Positions 1 to 7,227 of a DNA stretch of 15,380 nucleotides are shown here, piece by piece; within the stretch, counting starts at the first letter, position 1, and every line of letters begins with the position of its first letter. A model generated the notes under the pieces. That model did no database searches. It worked only from the letters and a program-made list of their open reading frames with translations, and had not been told where the DNA came from. This DNA is from Acidobacteria bacterium AH-259-L09 (lineage in GTDB: Bacteria > Acidobacteriota > UBA6911 > RPQK01). Made by a program: the position numbers and the translations under genes. The DNA lies in NCBI GenBank assembly GCA_027717875.1, contig JALLOL010000032.1, positions 1 through 15,380 on the forward strand. Direction: 5' to 3'.

Positions 1-39
1 ATCATACGAGACCAGTCTCCCGTTTAAACTTTTCCCCCG

Positions 40-1950
40 CTACCTCTCGAGCCAAGGTCGATAGCTTTCGTACGAATGGAGGGCGAAACCATAAAAACTG
101 GGAAAGTAGAGCAGTTCTGATGCTGTCTGCCGCATAACCTCCTTTAAATCTTCCAAGCTCTTTTTAGCAAAGGTCAGCTTTTCTGATGGCACAGGGGTCG
201 CGTGCGTCTGACTCAACAAAATAGCCCCTTGAAGTAATTGAGGATCCTTTTGGAGCAGGGAACGTTGGCCAACAGGGATCCAATAGAGGCGAACTCTTTT
301 GCCATCGAGCCTTTTCAACAAAATCTGTGAACCGTCTCCCTGCGAACCAAACTCCAAGATCGTCTCGTCCGGCAGTTCGACCGTTTCTAATCCAACAAAA
401 ACTTCTTTTCCTCGCTTCGCTGCATATCGGAGCTCTTCGCTGCCATGCGCAATCGTTCCATCGGCACCGTAAGCCTGTGTCCGGTAGTCCATGATTCCCA
501 CATTGTCTACGATATCAATAATCAATTCACTCACTGGGCGTCCCCCCACCTCTGCTGTGGGTTCAAAAAACTCATTCCGTTCATCAAACCAAAAAGGGAT
601 GTCGACACCAAAGGCCAGATCAGCCTGCCTGGCTAAGGTCTGCGAAGCCACCAATAAGGAAAGATACTGCTTTAATATAGCTTCCTTTGGGACACCGCCA
701 AAATTTGGCAAAAGGTAGGGCTCAATGTCGAAGCGAATCCCGTCGAAGCGTTCTTGAGGGGGCCTTTCTCGATTATATTGTATGATGCTTTGAATGGTAG
801 CGATGACCCGTCCATGCCACTCTCTAAGGGCAAATCGTGGGTCGCCATCAAGGGCGTGAACCTTGACACCTACCTGATGTAACTGGGAAATGAGGGGGCG
901 AATTAGTAAAGGGTTCCAAAGGATCTCCCACTGTCCTTTCTCCTCCTTCGCCTCATAAGGTATTTGCGAAAAGAGATCCGTGATGCCCTGTGTTTTACAG
1001 AAGGTAAGGAGTCGCTGCTGCTCGTTTGGACTGGTCACGATTTTTTCCGTCTCCCAGAGCCACATCGCTTTCTTTAAGAAACGCACGGGAGTCTTTGCCT
1101 CTTTTCTTTTGGGTATTTGGACACCCCTTTTCTTTGTGAAGGCAAGGTCTTTGACAAAGACCCGCCCTTGACCGTTTCTTTTGACGAGGAAGACGAGGCT
1201 TGCCAATTCTTTGTTGTTCAGACCGAGCGGCAATTTTCTGAGCGAAATCCATCCCTGCTGCCACTTCCTTTCGACCTTCCCATCGGGAAGAAAAGAAGCG
1301 ACATCTCCCACAACAAGGGAACCTTCTTTTTTTTCCCATACTCGATCGGCTATTTGGAGCAGTAACTCTTCACCTCCTCTTTCCCCACGAATGGAAAAAG
1401 TCAGGTAGGTGAAGGGACTGGCATCCAAGAAAACCCGGGCAGCAGGATGTTTTTTGAAGTCAAACAGGTGGATCCAGAAACCAGCGAAGCTGGGCAGCTT
1501 ATTCCTATAGGAAAAGATCAGGGCCGGCGTACCATCGGGCGCCTTGCCGATAGTCACTGCCGACTGGGATGGAGATTTTGCAAAACCGTTGAAATAACCG
1601 CCCAACCGGTTGGTGTTTCCCCGATCAAAGTGACTGACCAGAAAAAGGTCTCCTTCAAAAGAAGGGGCACGCCCTCGCGGTCCACTCGGCTCCTTCATAA
1701 CGGGCCTTTGTTTGCGGATGTCATAGATACGCAACTCATCTCCCTCCCTTTTATGCAGGATAGCAACCGAGATATACCTAATCTGTGAGGGATCAGTCAG
1801 TCCCCAGTCAGCTAGTGAAATCTCTTGGGACGGGAAGGAGTTGGATAACGATTGTGCGTAGAGGGATGAAATCAGTAGGCAGAAAAAATATGTCAGAAGA
1901 CAGATGATAGGCCTCTGACTCACAACCTCTAACCTCCGGCCTTCTTTCAT
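40..1950 (-). CDS. Secreted TIM-barrel glycoside hydrolase-like protein with N-terminal beta-sandwich
   Basis: The product is 636 residues. Residues 1-33 look like a signal peptide: a basic n-region (KEGRR), a hydrophobic core at about 15-30 and a likely AQ cleavage site near 32-33. Residues about 100-272 resemble the galactose-binding/CBM11-like or CIA30-like beta-sandwich of carbohydrate-active proteins (FDRGNTNRLGG at 108-118, a closing FVKDLAF strand). Residues about 293-530 look like a TIM barrel. The segment DGIRFDIE at 403-410 aligns with the GH18 signature DGxDxDxE, with the second Asp replaced by Arg406 while Asp408 and the putative acid Glu410 remain. The start at 1950 is chosen because its ATG overlaps the TGA of the upstream symporter (ATGA) and is followed directly by the signal peptide; the open frame continues to 2316, but that part lies inside the symporter gene. 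Probable role (inference): cleaving or modifying an exported glycan, like the C-terminal domain of PgaB. No family assignment is certain. Confidence 0.75.
   Translation of the reverse strand: MKEGRRLEVVSQRPIICLLTYFFCLLISSLYAQSLSNSFPSQEISLADWGLTDPSQIRYISVAILHKREGDELRIYDIRKQRPVMKEPSGPRGRAPSFEGDLFLVSHFDRGNTNRLGGYFNGFAKSPSQSAVTIGKAPDGTPALIFSYRNKLPSFAGFWIHLFDFKKHPAARVFLDASPFTYLTFSIRGERGGEELLLQIADRVWEKKEGSLVVGDVASFLPDGKVERKWQQGWISLRKLPLGLNNKELASLVFLVKRNGQGRVFVKDLAFTKKRGVQIPKRKEAKTPVRFLKKAMWLWETEKIVTSPNEQQRLLTFCKTQGITDLFSQIPYEAKEEKGQWEILWNPLLIRPLISQLHQVGVKVHALDGDPRFALREWHGRVIATIQSIIQYNRERPPQERFDGIRFDIEPYLLPNFGGVPKEAILKQYLSLLVASQTLARQADLAFGVDIPFWFDERNEFFEPTAEVGGRPVSELIIDIVDNVGIMDYRTQAYGADGTIAHGSEELRYAAKRGKEVFVGLETVELPDETILEFGSQGDGSQILLKRLDGKRVRLYWIPVGQRSLLQKDPQLLQGAILLSQTHATPVPSEKLTFAKKSLEDLKEVMRQTASELLYFPSFYGFALHSYESYRPWLER
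1924..1937. repeat. Tandem 7-bp repeat at the start of the TIM-barrel protein gene
   Basis: Two heptamers on the + strand, aacctct and aacctcc, follow each other. They encode the n-region of the predicted signal peptide (RRLEVV) immediately after the ATG. They are part of the same style of short imperfect repeats seen at other junctions of this half. Confidence 0.5.
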
Positions 1951-3683
1951 ACATTCCACTTCATTTTTCTTAGGGTGGTCAGCACACCGAATAGACCGAC
2001 CGTGGCGAGGATTGCCGCAATGATGGCATGATTCCATAATCCCAACAGTCCTTTGCCGATAGCGATCGTCGCTCCCAAGATCAATAAGACACCCATCGCC
2101 CAGCCGCAGCCATTGTTCGTTAAGGAGTCTGGCGAAAAAACTTGTGGAGACAACGCCGCAATCGACTTCCAACCCGGCCCACCAGGACGGATCCTTTCGT
2201 AAAAGAGCTTGAGGTGCTCTTGAGGTGCTGGCTTTGTCAACAAAGTGGTTGACAGCCAAAGCACGGTGGAACCCGTCACGACGATGATCAAATGAATCGG
2301 TCGGCTGTCGGGCCAACCCAAAAGCTTGGCAATGGGTGAGACGAAGAGTGTCAACAGCCCTGAGGCGAACATCGCTGTGATCTCACTCCAGGCATTAATC
2401 CGCCACCAGAACCAACGGAGAGCCCCGACCAAACCCACCCCAGAAAAAAGGAGTAACACATTATAGAAGGCCTCAACGATCGAAGAGGTGGTGAAGGCGA
2501 TAATCCCGCCTCCCACCATCAGAAAAAAAGTTACCAGGCGGGCGACCCAAACATAATGTTCAGGCTTGGCTTCCCGTTTAATAAATCGGCGATAGACATC
2601 ATTTACCACATACGAAGAACCCCAGTTGAGGTGGGTATCCACCGTTGACATGAAGGCGGCAAAGAAGGAGGCAATCATTAGGCCTTTAATGCCGACGGGC
2701 ATAAGGTCCAGGATCATCCGAGGATAGGCCCGTTCATGGTCGATCTCCCCCAGGGAATTTGTCACCTCAGGCAAGAGGATGAGGGAGACCAAAGCCACAA
2801 TAATCCATGGCCAGGGCCGCAAGGCATAGTGGGCGATATTGAACCAGAGCATGGCAAAGAAGGAATGTTTTTCATCTTTGCAGGCGGAGAGCCTTTGGAC
2901 GGCTATGCCATCCCCTTCCACACCTCGGGCCCACCATTGAATCAAGATGAGCGAGAGGAAAAAGATCCAGGGAGAATCCCAAGAGGCCTCTGGTGTATGT
3001 GAAGGGACAAAAGCAGCCTGCGGCAAATCCTGTATCTTTTCCCAAAAGCCACTCCAACCACCCACGGCTTGAATTGCAAAGGCCGCGAGCATTACTGCCC
3101 CTGCCAGGGCCAAGATAAACTGGATGAGATCGGTAGCCACCACACCCCACAGACCGGAAAAGACCGAATAGGTCAGTGCCAGGGTCCCACAGAAAACGAC
3201 GGCAAAACCTTTTGACCAATCGGTTGCTTCCTCCAACACCTTGCTAAGGCCCAGAACTGGCCAGGCACCGAGGGCGTAGACATTGAAGATCACACCCAGA
3301 AAGATGGCCTTCATGCCACGCAGAACTGCTCCCGAGCCGGGACCATAGCGAAGTTCAATGAACTCCATATCGGTGACGATGTTTGCCCGGCGCCAAAGGC
3401 GGGCAAAGAAAAAGAGTGAGGCCACCGAGGCCAGGGCCATGAACCACCAGTGCCAGTTGCCGGCGATCCCATTCTCACGGACCAGTCCGGTCACAAACAG
3501 AGGCGTATCAGAGGCAAATGAGGTCGCCACAAGTGAAGTCCCGGCCAGCCACCATGGGAGCCTTCTGCCGGAGAGGAAAAAGTCCTCTACGCTCCCTTCG
3601 GCCCGCTTCTTGAAGGCCAAGCCGATGAGAGTAATGAACAGACAATACCCCCCAACAATGATCCAATCCCAGGTTTGCATCAT
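1947..3683 (-). CDS. Sodium:solute symporter (SSS) family transporter
   Basis: The product is 578 residues and highly hydrophobic, with about 13-14 likely membrane helices and the usual SSS length. Family features include DFFLSGRRLPWWLAG at about 34-48, leading into the first core helix (TSLVATSFASDTP), and AAFMSTVDTHLN at about 342-353. The latter corresponds to the helix whose adjacent Ser/Thr pair (here Ser346/Thr347) forms the Na2 sodium site in vSGLT-like proteins. The family couples sodium entry to uptake of sugars, amino acids or other small solutes; the substrate cannot be read from sequence. Placed between a NagZ-like enzyme and a secreted glycosidase-like protein, it may recover sugars released from a polysaccharide or from peptidoglycan (inference). 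Two ATG codons are adjacent at 3683 and 3680, and neither has a clear Shine-Dalgarno sequence. The 22-base gap from the upstream gene suggests translation by read-on ribosomes. The stop overlaps the next start as ATGA. Confidence 0.9.
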   Translation of the reverse strand: MMQTWDWIIVGGYCLFITLIGLAFKKRAEGSVEDFFLSGRRLPWWLAGTSLVATSFASDTPLFVTGLVRENGIAGNWHWWFMALASVASLFFFARLWRRANIVTDMEFIELRYGPGSGAVLRGMKAIFLGVIFNVYALGAWPVLGLSKVLEEATDWSKGFAVVFCGTLALTYSVFSGLWGVVATDLIQFILALAGAVMLAAFAIQAVGGWSGFWEKIQDLPQAAFVPSHTPEASWDSPWIFFLSLILIQWWARGVEGDGIAVQRLSACKDEKHSFFAMLWFNIAHYALRPWPWIIVALVSLILLPEVTNSLGEIDHERAYPRMILDLMPVGIKGLMIASFFAAFMSTVDTHLNWGSSYVVNDVYRRFIKREAKPEHYVWVARLVTFFLMVGGGIIAFTTSSIVEAFYNVLLLFSGVGLVGALRWFWWRINAWSEITAMFASGLLTLFVSPIAKLLGWPDSRPIHLIIVVTGSTVLWLSTTLLTKPAPQEHLKLFYERIRPGGPGWKSIAALSPQVFSPDSLTNNGCGWAMGVLLILGATIAIGKGLLGLWNHAIIAAILATVGLFGVLTTLRKMKWNV

Positions 3684-3705
3684 CTTTTACTCGTCGCTCA
3701 TCGAT

Positions 3706-4683
3706 TCACCATCCACCAGTCACGCCACGCAGGCGTTCCAAACTTTCCCTGGCCCGCTTTTGTAGGGCGTTACTCCTATCAATCGCCTTTCCCAATGCCT
3801 CGATGATTTCTTCATGCCTCTGGTGGTGTTCGCAAACGAGCAAGAGATCACAGCCTGCCGCAAAGGCTTGAATACAGGCCTCTGAGAGATCGGCTTGACT
3901 TAAAGAACCAGCCATTCCCATATCGTCGGTGATGATCAATCCTTCAAAACCGAGTTCTTTCCGCAAGAGACCGCTCAAGATCATCTCTGAAAAGGTTGCT
4001 GGGAGTGTGCTATCAAGTGCTGGATACAAGACGTGGGCCGTCATCACGGCTATCAACCTCGCCTCTATCAATTCGTAAAAGGGAACAAGTTCTACCGTTC
4101 GTAACCGTCCTATAGGATGATCGACCACTGGGAGGGTCAAGTGCGAATCCTGATCCGTATCCCCATGCCCGGGAAAATGTTTGCCGCAAGCCAGTACGCC
4201 TTTTTCCTGCAATCCTTTGACAAATAACCTTCCCACCTCTGCCACGAGTTGAGGATCAGAGCCAAAAGAGCGCTCGTCGATGATCGGATTATGGGGATTG
4301 GTATTCACATCCAGGACAGGAGCCAAATCCACATTGATACCCAGCTCTGCAAGCTCTTGCCCCATCCTCCGCCCAAGATCTAGGGCAGTCTGGATCCCCA
4401 CTTCACAGGCTGGAGGAAAGGCAGTGAAGTGTGGCGGTTTTAGACGTTGAAACCCCCCTCCCTCCTGGTCAATCGAAATGATAAGAGGGCCATTGGCTGA
4501 AAGGGATTGAAGTTGCCCCGTTAGTCTCTTGAGCTGCCCTGGAGATTCGATATTTCTATCAAAGAGAATGACACCTCCCAAACCACGCCGCTCGCAAAGC
4601 CTCTTCAAAGAAGAGGGCATACTTATGCCATCAAATCCCACGACAAAGAACGTGCCTACTCGTCGGTCCCATTGGCTTTCCAT
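3706..4683 (-). CDS. nagZ: Beta-N-acetylhexosaminidase, GH3 family (NagZ-like)
   Basis: The product is 325 residues, typical of single-domain Gram-negative NagZ. Diagnostic features are IDQEGGGFQRL at 71-81, the KHFPGHGDT signature at 168-176, the Asp179-Ser180-His181 triad of the mobile catalytic loop (the Asp-His pair is the NagZ acid/base) and ITDDMGM at 251-257, where Asp253 should be the nucleophile. All catalytic residues are present. No signal peptide is seen, so the enzyme is predicted to be cytoplasmic. Family role: it removes non-reducing N-acetylglucosamine from GlcNAc-anhydroMurNAc muropeptides in cell-wall recycling; some relatives act on other GlcNAc glycosides. The start is supported by an AAAGGAG sequence about 6 bases upstream. 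The C-terminal tail (RGVTGGW) is encoded by DNA resembling the quasi-repeats at other junctions in this window. Its position in a glycosyltransferase operon suggests the polymer contains GlcNAc (inference). Confidence 0.93.
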   Translation of the reverse strand: MESQWDRRVGTFFVVGFDGISMPSSLKRLCERRGLGGVILFDRNIESPGQLKRLTGQLQSLSANGPLIISIDQEGGGFQRLKPPHFTAFPPACEVGIQTALDLGRRMGQELAELGINVDLAPVLDVNTNPHNPIIDERSFGSDPQLVAEVGRLFVKGLQEKGVLACGKHFPGHGDTDQDSHLTLPVVDHPIGRLRTVELVPFYELIEARLIAVMTAHVLYPALDSTLPATFSEMILSGLLRKELGFEGLIITDDMGMAGSLSQADLSEACIQAFAAGCDLLLVCEHHQRHEEIIEALGKAIDRSNALQKRARESLERLRGVTGGW

Positions 4684-4757
4684 GCATTTCTCCTTTCCTA
4701 TCTTCCTATTTCGTATTTCACTTCACACACTTCACGAATGACGATACAGGGTCCTTA
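4684..4757. repeat. Quasi-repeat spacer between the TPR gene and nagZ
   Basis: This 74-base gap is mostly degenerate short repeats. Read on the + strand it holds ttccta-tc-ttccta, then tttcgta-tttcac, then ttcac separated by acacac from a further ttcacgaatgacga. The same style of imperfect 6-8 base units occurs at other junctions here. The nagZ Shine-Dalgarno sequence (AAAGGAG on the minus strand) sits at its 4684-4697 end. No terminator hairpin with a T-run was found. Confidence 0.55.
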
Positions 4758-5705
4758 TCACCATTCCTGAAAACCCTTACTCGCGCTGTAGACGCCGCCC
4801 GTATCGGGGTTGTACCAATAACGTTTCCAAAATGGATCGATTAGAAATCCCCGATCATCTTGGTGGATCTCCTCCAGATAGGGTCTCTCCTCCGTCTCCC
4901 CTGAAGGGAGCCACTTCTCTTGGAGGAGGCTTTCCAGGGTCAAAGAGAACTTACCTTCCTTGTGGTGGTAAAGTGCCACGGCATAGCGAAGGATCTTGAG
5001 CTCCAGTCGTAGGATCGTTTTCTTTCGGTGGCGGGATCTGGAGCGAATCCACAGGGAGAGGATGAGCACAACAAAAATACCGCTGCCGGCTGCAGCCAGA
5101 ATAAGTGGCAGAGGGGTCTGCTTCACCTCGAGGACCTGGGCCCTGGTAAAATATTCCTCTGCTTTCCGGCGATCCCCTCTCCCCAAATAGGCCCGACCCA
5201 TCCCCTTAAGGGAAACGATATCTTGCGAATTGATGGCCAGCGCCTTTTTGAAATAGTCAATACTTTTTTCAAAATCATTGATCCAAAGCGCCAGAAACCC
5301 AAGACCCTGATAGGCCTCAAGATTGTTCGGGTTCTTGGCAAGGATCTCCTCATATTTTCGAATCGCGTTCTGCTGATCCCCCTCCCAGGCATAGACACGG
5401 GCAATCGCGATCTCGGCATCTTCATACTTGGGTTCCTTCTTCAGAATCTCTTCGAAGACCTTCAAGGCCTCTTCATATCTTCCATCCCAGGCGAGATAAT
5501 TCCCCAATTGGTAGGCGGCATCGAGGTTGCTAGGATCTTGGGCGAGGATCTCCCGTTGTTTCGCAATTTCGGCATCGTATTCACCGACAAACGCCAGTGA
5601 CCAGTAACCAGTAAGCAGTGATAAGAGACTTACTATGATGATGTTCTTCTTTGAAAAGGTGCCTAATCCTTTGTCTCTCGTCCCAGGTCCATTAGAATCT
5701 TTCAC
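4758..5705 (-). CDS. Membrane-anchored TPR protein with C-terminal GspG-like domain
   Basis: With a GTG start at 5705 the product is 315 residues. Residues 21-40 form a membrane anchor or signal segment, about 41-195 hold four tetratricopeptide repeats (for example [25 protein letters not shown]), and 197-220 is a second membrane helix followed by a basic RSRSRHRKK stretch. Residues about 230-312 resemble the C-terminal domain of type II secretion pseudopilins (GspG): an [17 protein letters not shown] helix-loop and a closing [18 protein letters not shown] motif. TPR proteins of this kind act as scaffolds, and in pga/pel systems they help export polysaccharide. GTG 5705 is preferred because GGGGGAAG lies about 7 bases upstream and it overlaps the glycosyltransferase stop by only 14 bases. 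An ATG at 5810 is in frame but would overlap by 119 bases. The start is uncertain. The protein probably assists the synthase encoded upstream (inference). Confidence 0.7.
   Translation of the reverse strand: MKDSNGPGTRDKGLGTFSKKNIIIVSLLSLLTGYWSLAFVGEYDAEIAKQREILAQDPSNLDAAYQLGNYLAWDGRYEEALKVFEEILKKEPKYEDAEIAIARVYAWEGDQQNAIRKYEEILAKNPNNLEAYQGLGFLALWINDFEKSIDYFKKALAINSQDIVSLKGMGRAYLGRGDRRKAEEYFTRAQVLEVKQTPLPLILAAAGSGIFVVLILSLWIRSRSRHRKKTILRLELKILRYAVALYHHKEGKFSLTLESLLQEKWLPSGETEERPYLEEIHQDDRGFLIDPFWKRYWYNPDTGGVYSASKGFQEW
5594..5621. repeat. Tandem degenerate 7-bp repeat inside the TPR gene
   Basis: Four consecutive heptamers on the + strand read ccagtga, ccagtaa, ccagtaa, gcagtga. They encode about residues 29-38 ([10 protein letters not shown]) of the membrane anchor or signal segment of the TPR protein. 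Confidence 0.8.
5662..5698. repeat. Quasi-repeat segment at the TPR gene start
   Basis: The segment contains the words tctctcgt (5674-5681) and aggtcc (5685-5690), both of which recur in the block inside the HEAT-repeat gene (about 8711-8754). It encodes the polar N-terminal stretch of the TPR protein ([12 protein letters not shown]), which looks unrelated to any conserved domain. Confidence 0.5.
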
Positions 5706-7176
5706 GTTGAAACTTCCCCCATTCTTGACTCCCCTTGAGGAAGTCAACAAATCCTTTGATCTGGTAGGCGAGTTGGAGTTGTCGGTAGCCAACCATAGAG
5801 AGCACCGCAAAAACGATCAGTTTGAAAACACTCCACACCCCGCGATACTGAAACAACATCGAGACCGTCTTCCCCTCTGCCAGGCGACCCTCGGTCCAAA
5901 ACCCCATTAAGACGGCAAAAATGGAGAGGAACATCCCATAGAGGATCGAGACTGCAAAAAAGAGGAGCAAAACATCGGTGCTGAGCAAACCCAGGAAATA
6001 GAGAACCGGCAGGGAGACATATCCGGCCATTTCCAGGAGCGGGCCTAAGAATTCATAGAAAAATTGGTAGGGCATGGCAAAGAGACCGATCTGCTTATAG
6101 CGCGGATTGAAGAGCATCTTCTTGTGACAAAAAAGAACCTGGGCCAGCCCCCGATACCAGCGACTGCGTTGTTTGCCGAAATCGCCAATATTTTCCGGCC
6201 CTTGCGACCAGACAATTGGATAGGGGAGAAACATGATGCGGCCCGGGATCTTTTTTTCAATCAAATAACGATGGAGGCGCACAATGATCTCCATATCCTC
6301 GCAGACTGTCTCTCTGTTGCCACAGTATTCGTGGGCAATCTTGGAGCTGAGCCGACCGCTTAAGAAACCGCCCACATCCAACAGGAGATCGCGGCGAAAG
6401 ACGGCAAACACACCGGAGAGGATCACTAAGGAGTTAAGCGCTGCGAGCCCTGTCCGACCGGCGGTAAACGATCGCATATATTCCACCACCTGAAACATCG
6501 CCAGCCAGTTCCTAGGGAGAGCTGCCTTAACCACCCGTCCACTTTGAATCTTGCAGCCATTGGCGATCCCGATTTGCCCTCCGCAGGCGACGATACGCTC
6601 CGGGTCTTCCACAGTCGGCTGCATGACTTGAAGAAGAGCCTCCGTATCGATAATCGAGTCGGCATCCATGCAACAGACATAAGGGGAAAGGGCGGCATTC
6701 AGGCCTACATTCAGGGCGTCCGCCTTGCCCCCATTTTCCTTGTCCACGAGAATGAGCCGTTGGATGGGGGTCCCTTCCGGGGGCTTCGCTTCATAAAAAC
6801 CCCTGATGCGAGCTGTGGCGAGGGTTTCATGATACCCTACGTCGCGGCGCACAAACCCGAAGGTCTCCGTCAACTCTTCTACCGTCTTGTCGGTTGAGCC
6901 ATCATTGACGATCACGATCTCATAAGAGGGATACTTAAGCCCAACCAGCGCGCGGATACTCTCCACGATCGTATATTGTTCATTGAAGGCAGGGACCAAA
7001 AGCGAAATCTGCGGCGTCGAGAGTGACCGGTAAACATCATCAAAACTTAAGAAGGATTTGAGCTGCAGAAAAAAGCGTACCTTGATCCACGCCACCGTGA
7101 TTAAGAAAAAATTGATCGAGTTATAGGTGATGAAAAAGAGAATCACGGTGGTTTCCCAGATCTGGATGAATAACAT
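5692..7176 (-). CDS. Processive-type membrane glycosyltransferase, family GT2 (PgaC/NodC/BcsA-like)
   Basis: The product is 494 residues. One or two N-terminal helices (about 8-37) are followed by a GT-A catalytic domain and then three to four C-terminal helices (about 362-470). Motifs are in order and intact: VPAFNE 61-66, NDGSTD 91-96 (nucleotide binding), KADALN 151-156, DADS 171-174 (the metal-binding DxD), Glu293-Asp294 (the catalytic-base region, TED-like) and QRSRW 336-340 (the QxxRW motif of processive synthases). This family polymerises UDP-sugars such as UDP-GlcNAc or UDP-Glc on the cytoplasmic face while extruding the chain. It is longer than typical PgaC because of an insertion around 110-140 and a longer tail. 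The sugar cannot be deduced. The neighbouring TPR protein, NagZ and TIM-barrel hydrolase favour an extracellular N-acetylhexosamine polymer (inference). No convincing Shine-Dalgarno sequence precedes the ATG, where a short tandem repeat lies instead. Confidence 0.9.
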   Translation of the reverse strand: MLFIQIWETTVILFFITYNSINFFLITVAWIKVRFFLQLKSFLSFDDVYRSLSTPQISLLVPAFNEQYTIVESIRALVGLKYPSYEIVIVNDGSTDKTVEELTETFGFVRRDVGYHETLATARIRGFYEAKPPEGTPIQRLILVDKENGGKADALNVGLNAALSPYVCCMDADSIIDTEALLQVMQPTVEDPERIVACGGQIGIANGCKIQSGRVVKAALPRNWLAMFQVVEYMRSFTAGRTGLAALNSLVILSGVFAVFRRDLLLDVGGFLSGRLSSKIAHEYCGNRETVCEDMEIIVRLHRYLIEKKIPGRIMFLPYPIVWSQGPENIGDFGKQRSRWYRGLAQVLFCHKKMLFNPRYKQIGLFAMPYQFFYEFLGPLLEMAGYVSLPVLYFLGLLSTDVLLLFFAVSILYGMFLSIFAVLMGFWTEGRLAEGKTVSMLFQYRGVWSVFKLIVFAVLSMVGYRQLQLAYQIKGFVDFLKGSQEWGKFQRERF

Positions 7177-7185
7177 TAATCGGTA

Positions 7186-7201
7186 CCCATGCGCCTATGC
7201 G
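7186..7201. repeat. Tandem 8-bp repeat upstream of the glycosyltransferase
   Basis: Two octamers, cccatgcg and cctatgcg on the + strand, differ at one base. They lie in the 51-base gap between the HEAT-repeat gene stop and the glycosyltransferase start, 9 bases before the ATG, where a ribosome binding site would be expected. Confidence 0.7.
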
Positions 7202-7227
7202 CGTAACAGACCAGCACACCCGGAGAT

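Noticed and set aside
1..39. Possible terminator or the start of the next gene after the last stop codon
   Set aside because: The inverted repeat GAGACTGGTCTC leaves only a 4-bp stem with a 4-base loop and has no T-run. An ATG at 5-3 with GGGAG upstream could begin a next gene, but too little sequence remains to judge.
1951..2316. N-terminal extension of the TIM-barrel protein frame up to an ATG at 2316
   Set aside because: It lies wholly within the symporter gene, its residues look like shadow translation, and a signal peptide starts right at the ATG of 1950.
4684..4757. CRISPR-like array suggested by short repeated units
   Set aside because: Units are 6-8 bases, imperfect and contiguous, with no spacers of constant length and no cas genes.
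5028..5600. Plus-strand open frame of 190 codons opposite the TPR gene
   Set aside because: It is antisense to clear TPR repeats, has no recognisable domain and no plausible ribosome binding site.
5706..5810. ATG start at 5810 for the TPR protein
   Set aside because: It would overlap the conserved glycosyltransferase C-terminus by 119 bases and adds a non-conserved-looking stretch; GTG 5705 has a better ribosome binding site. Not fully excluded.
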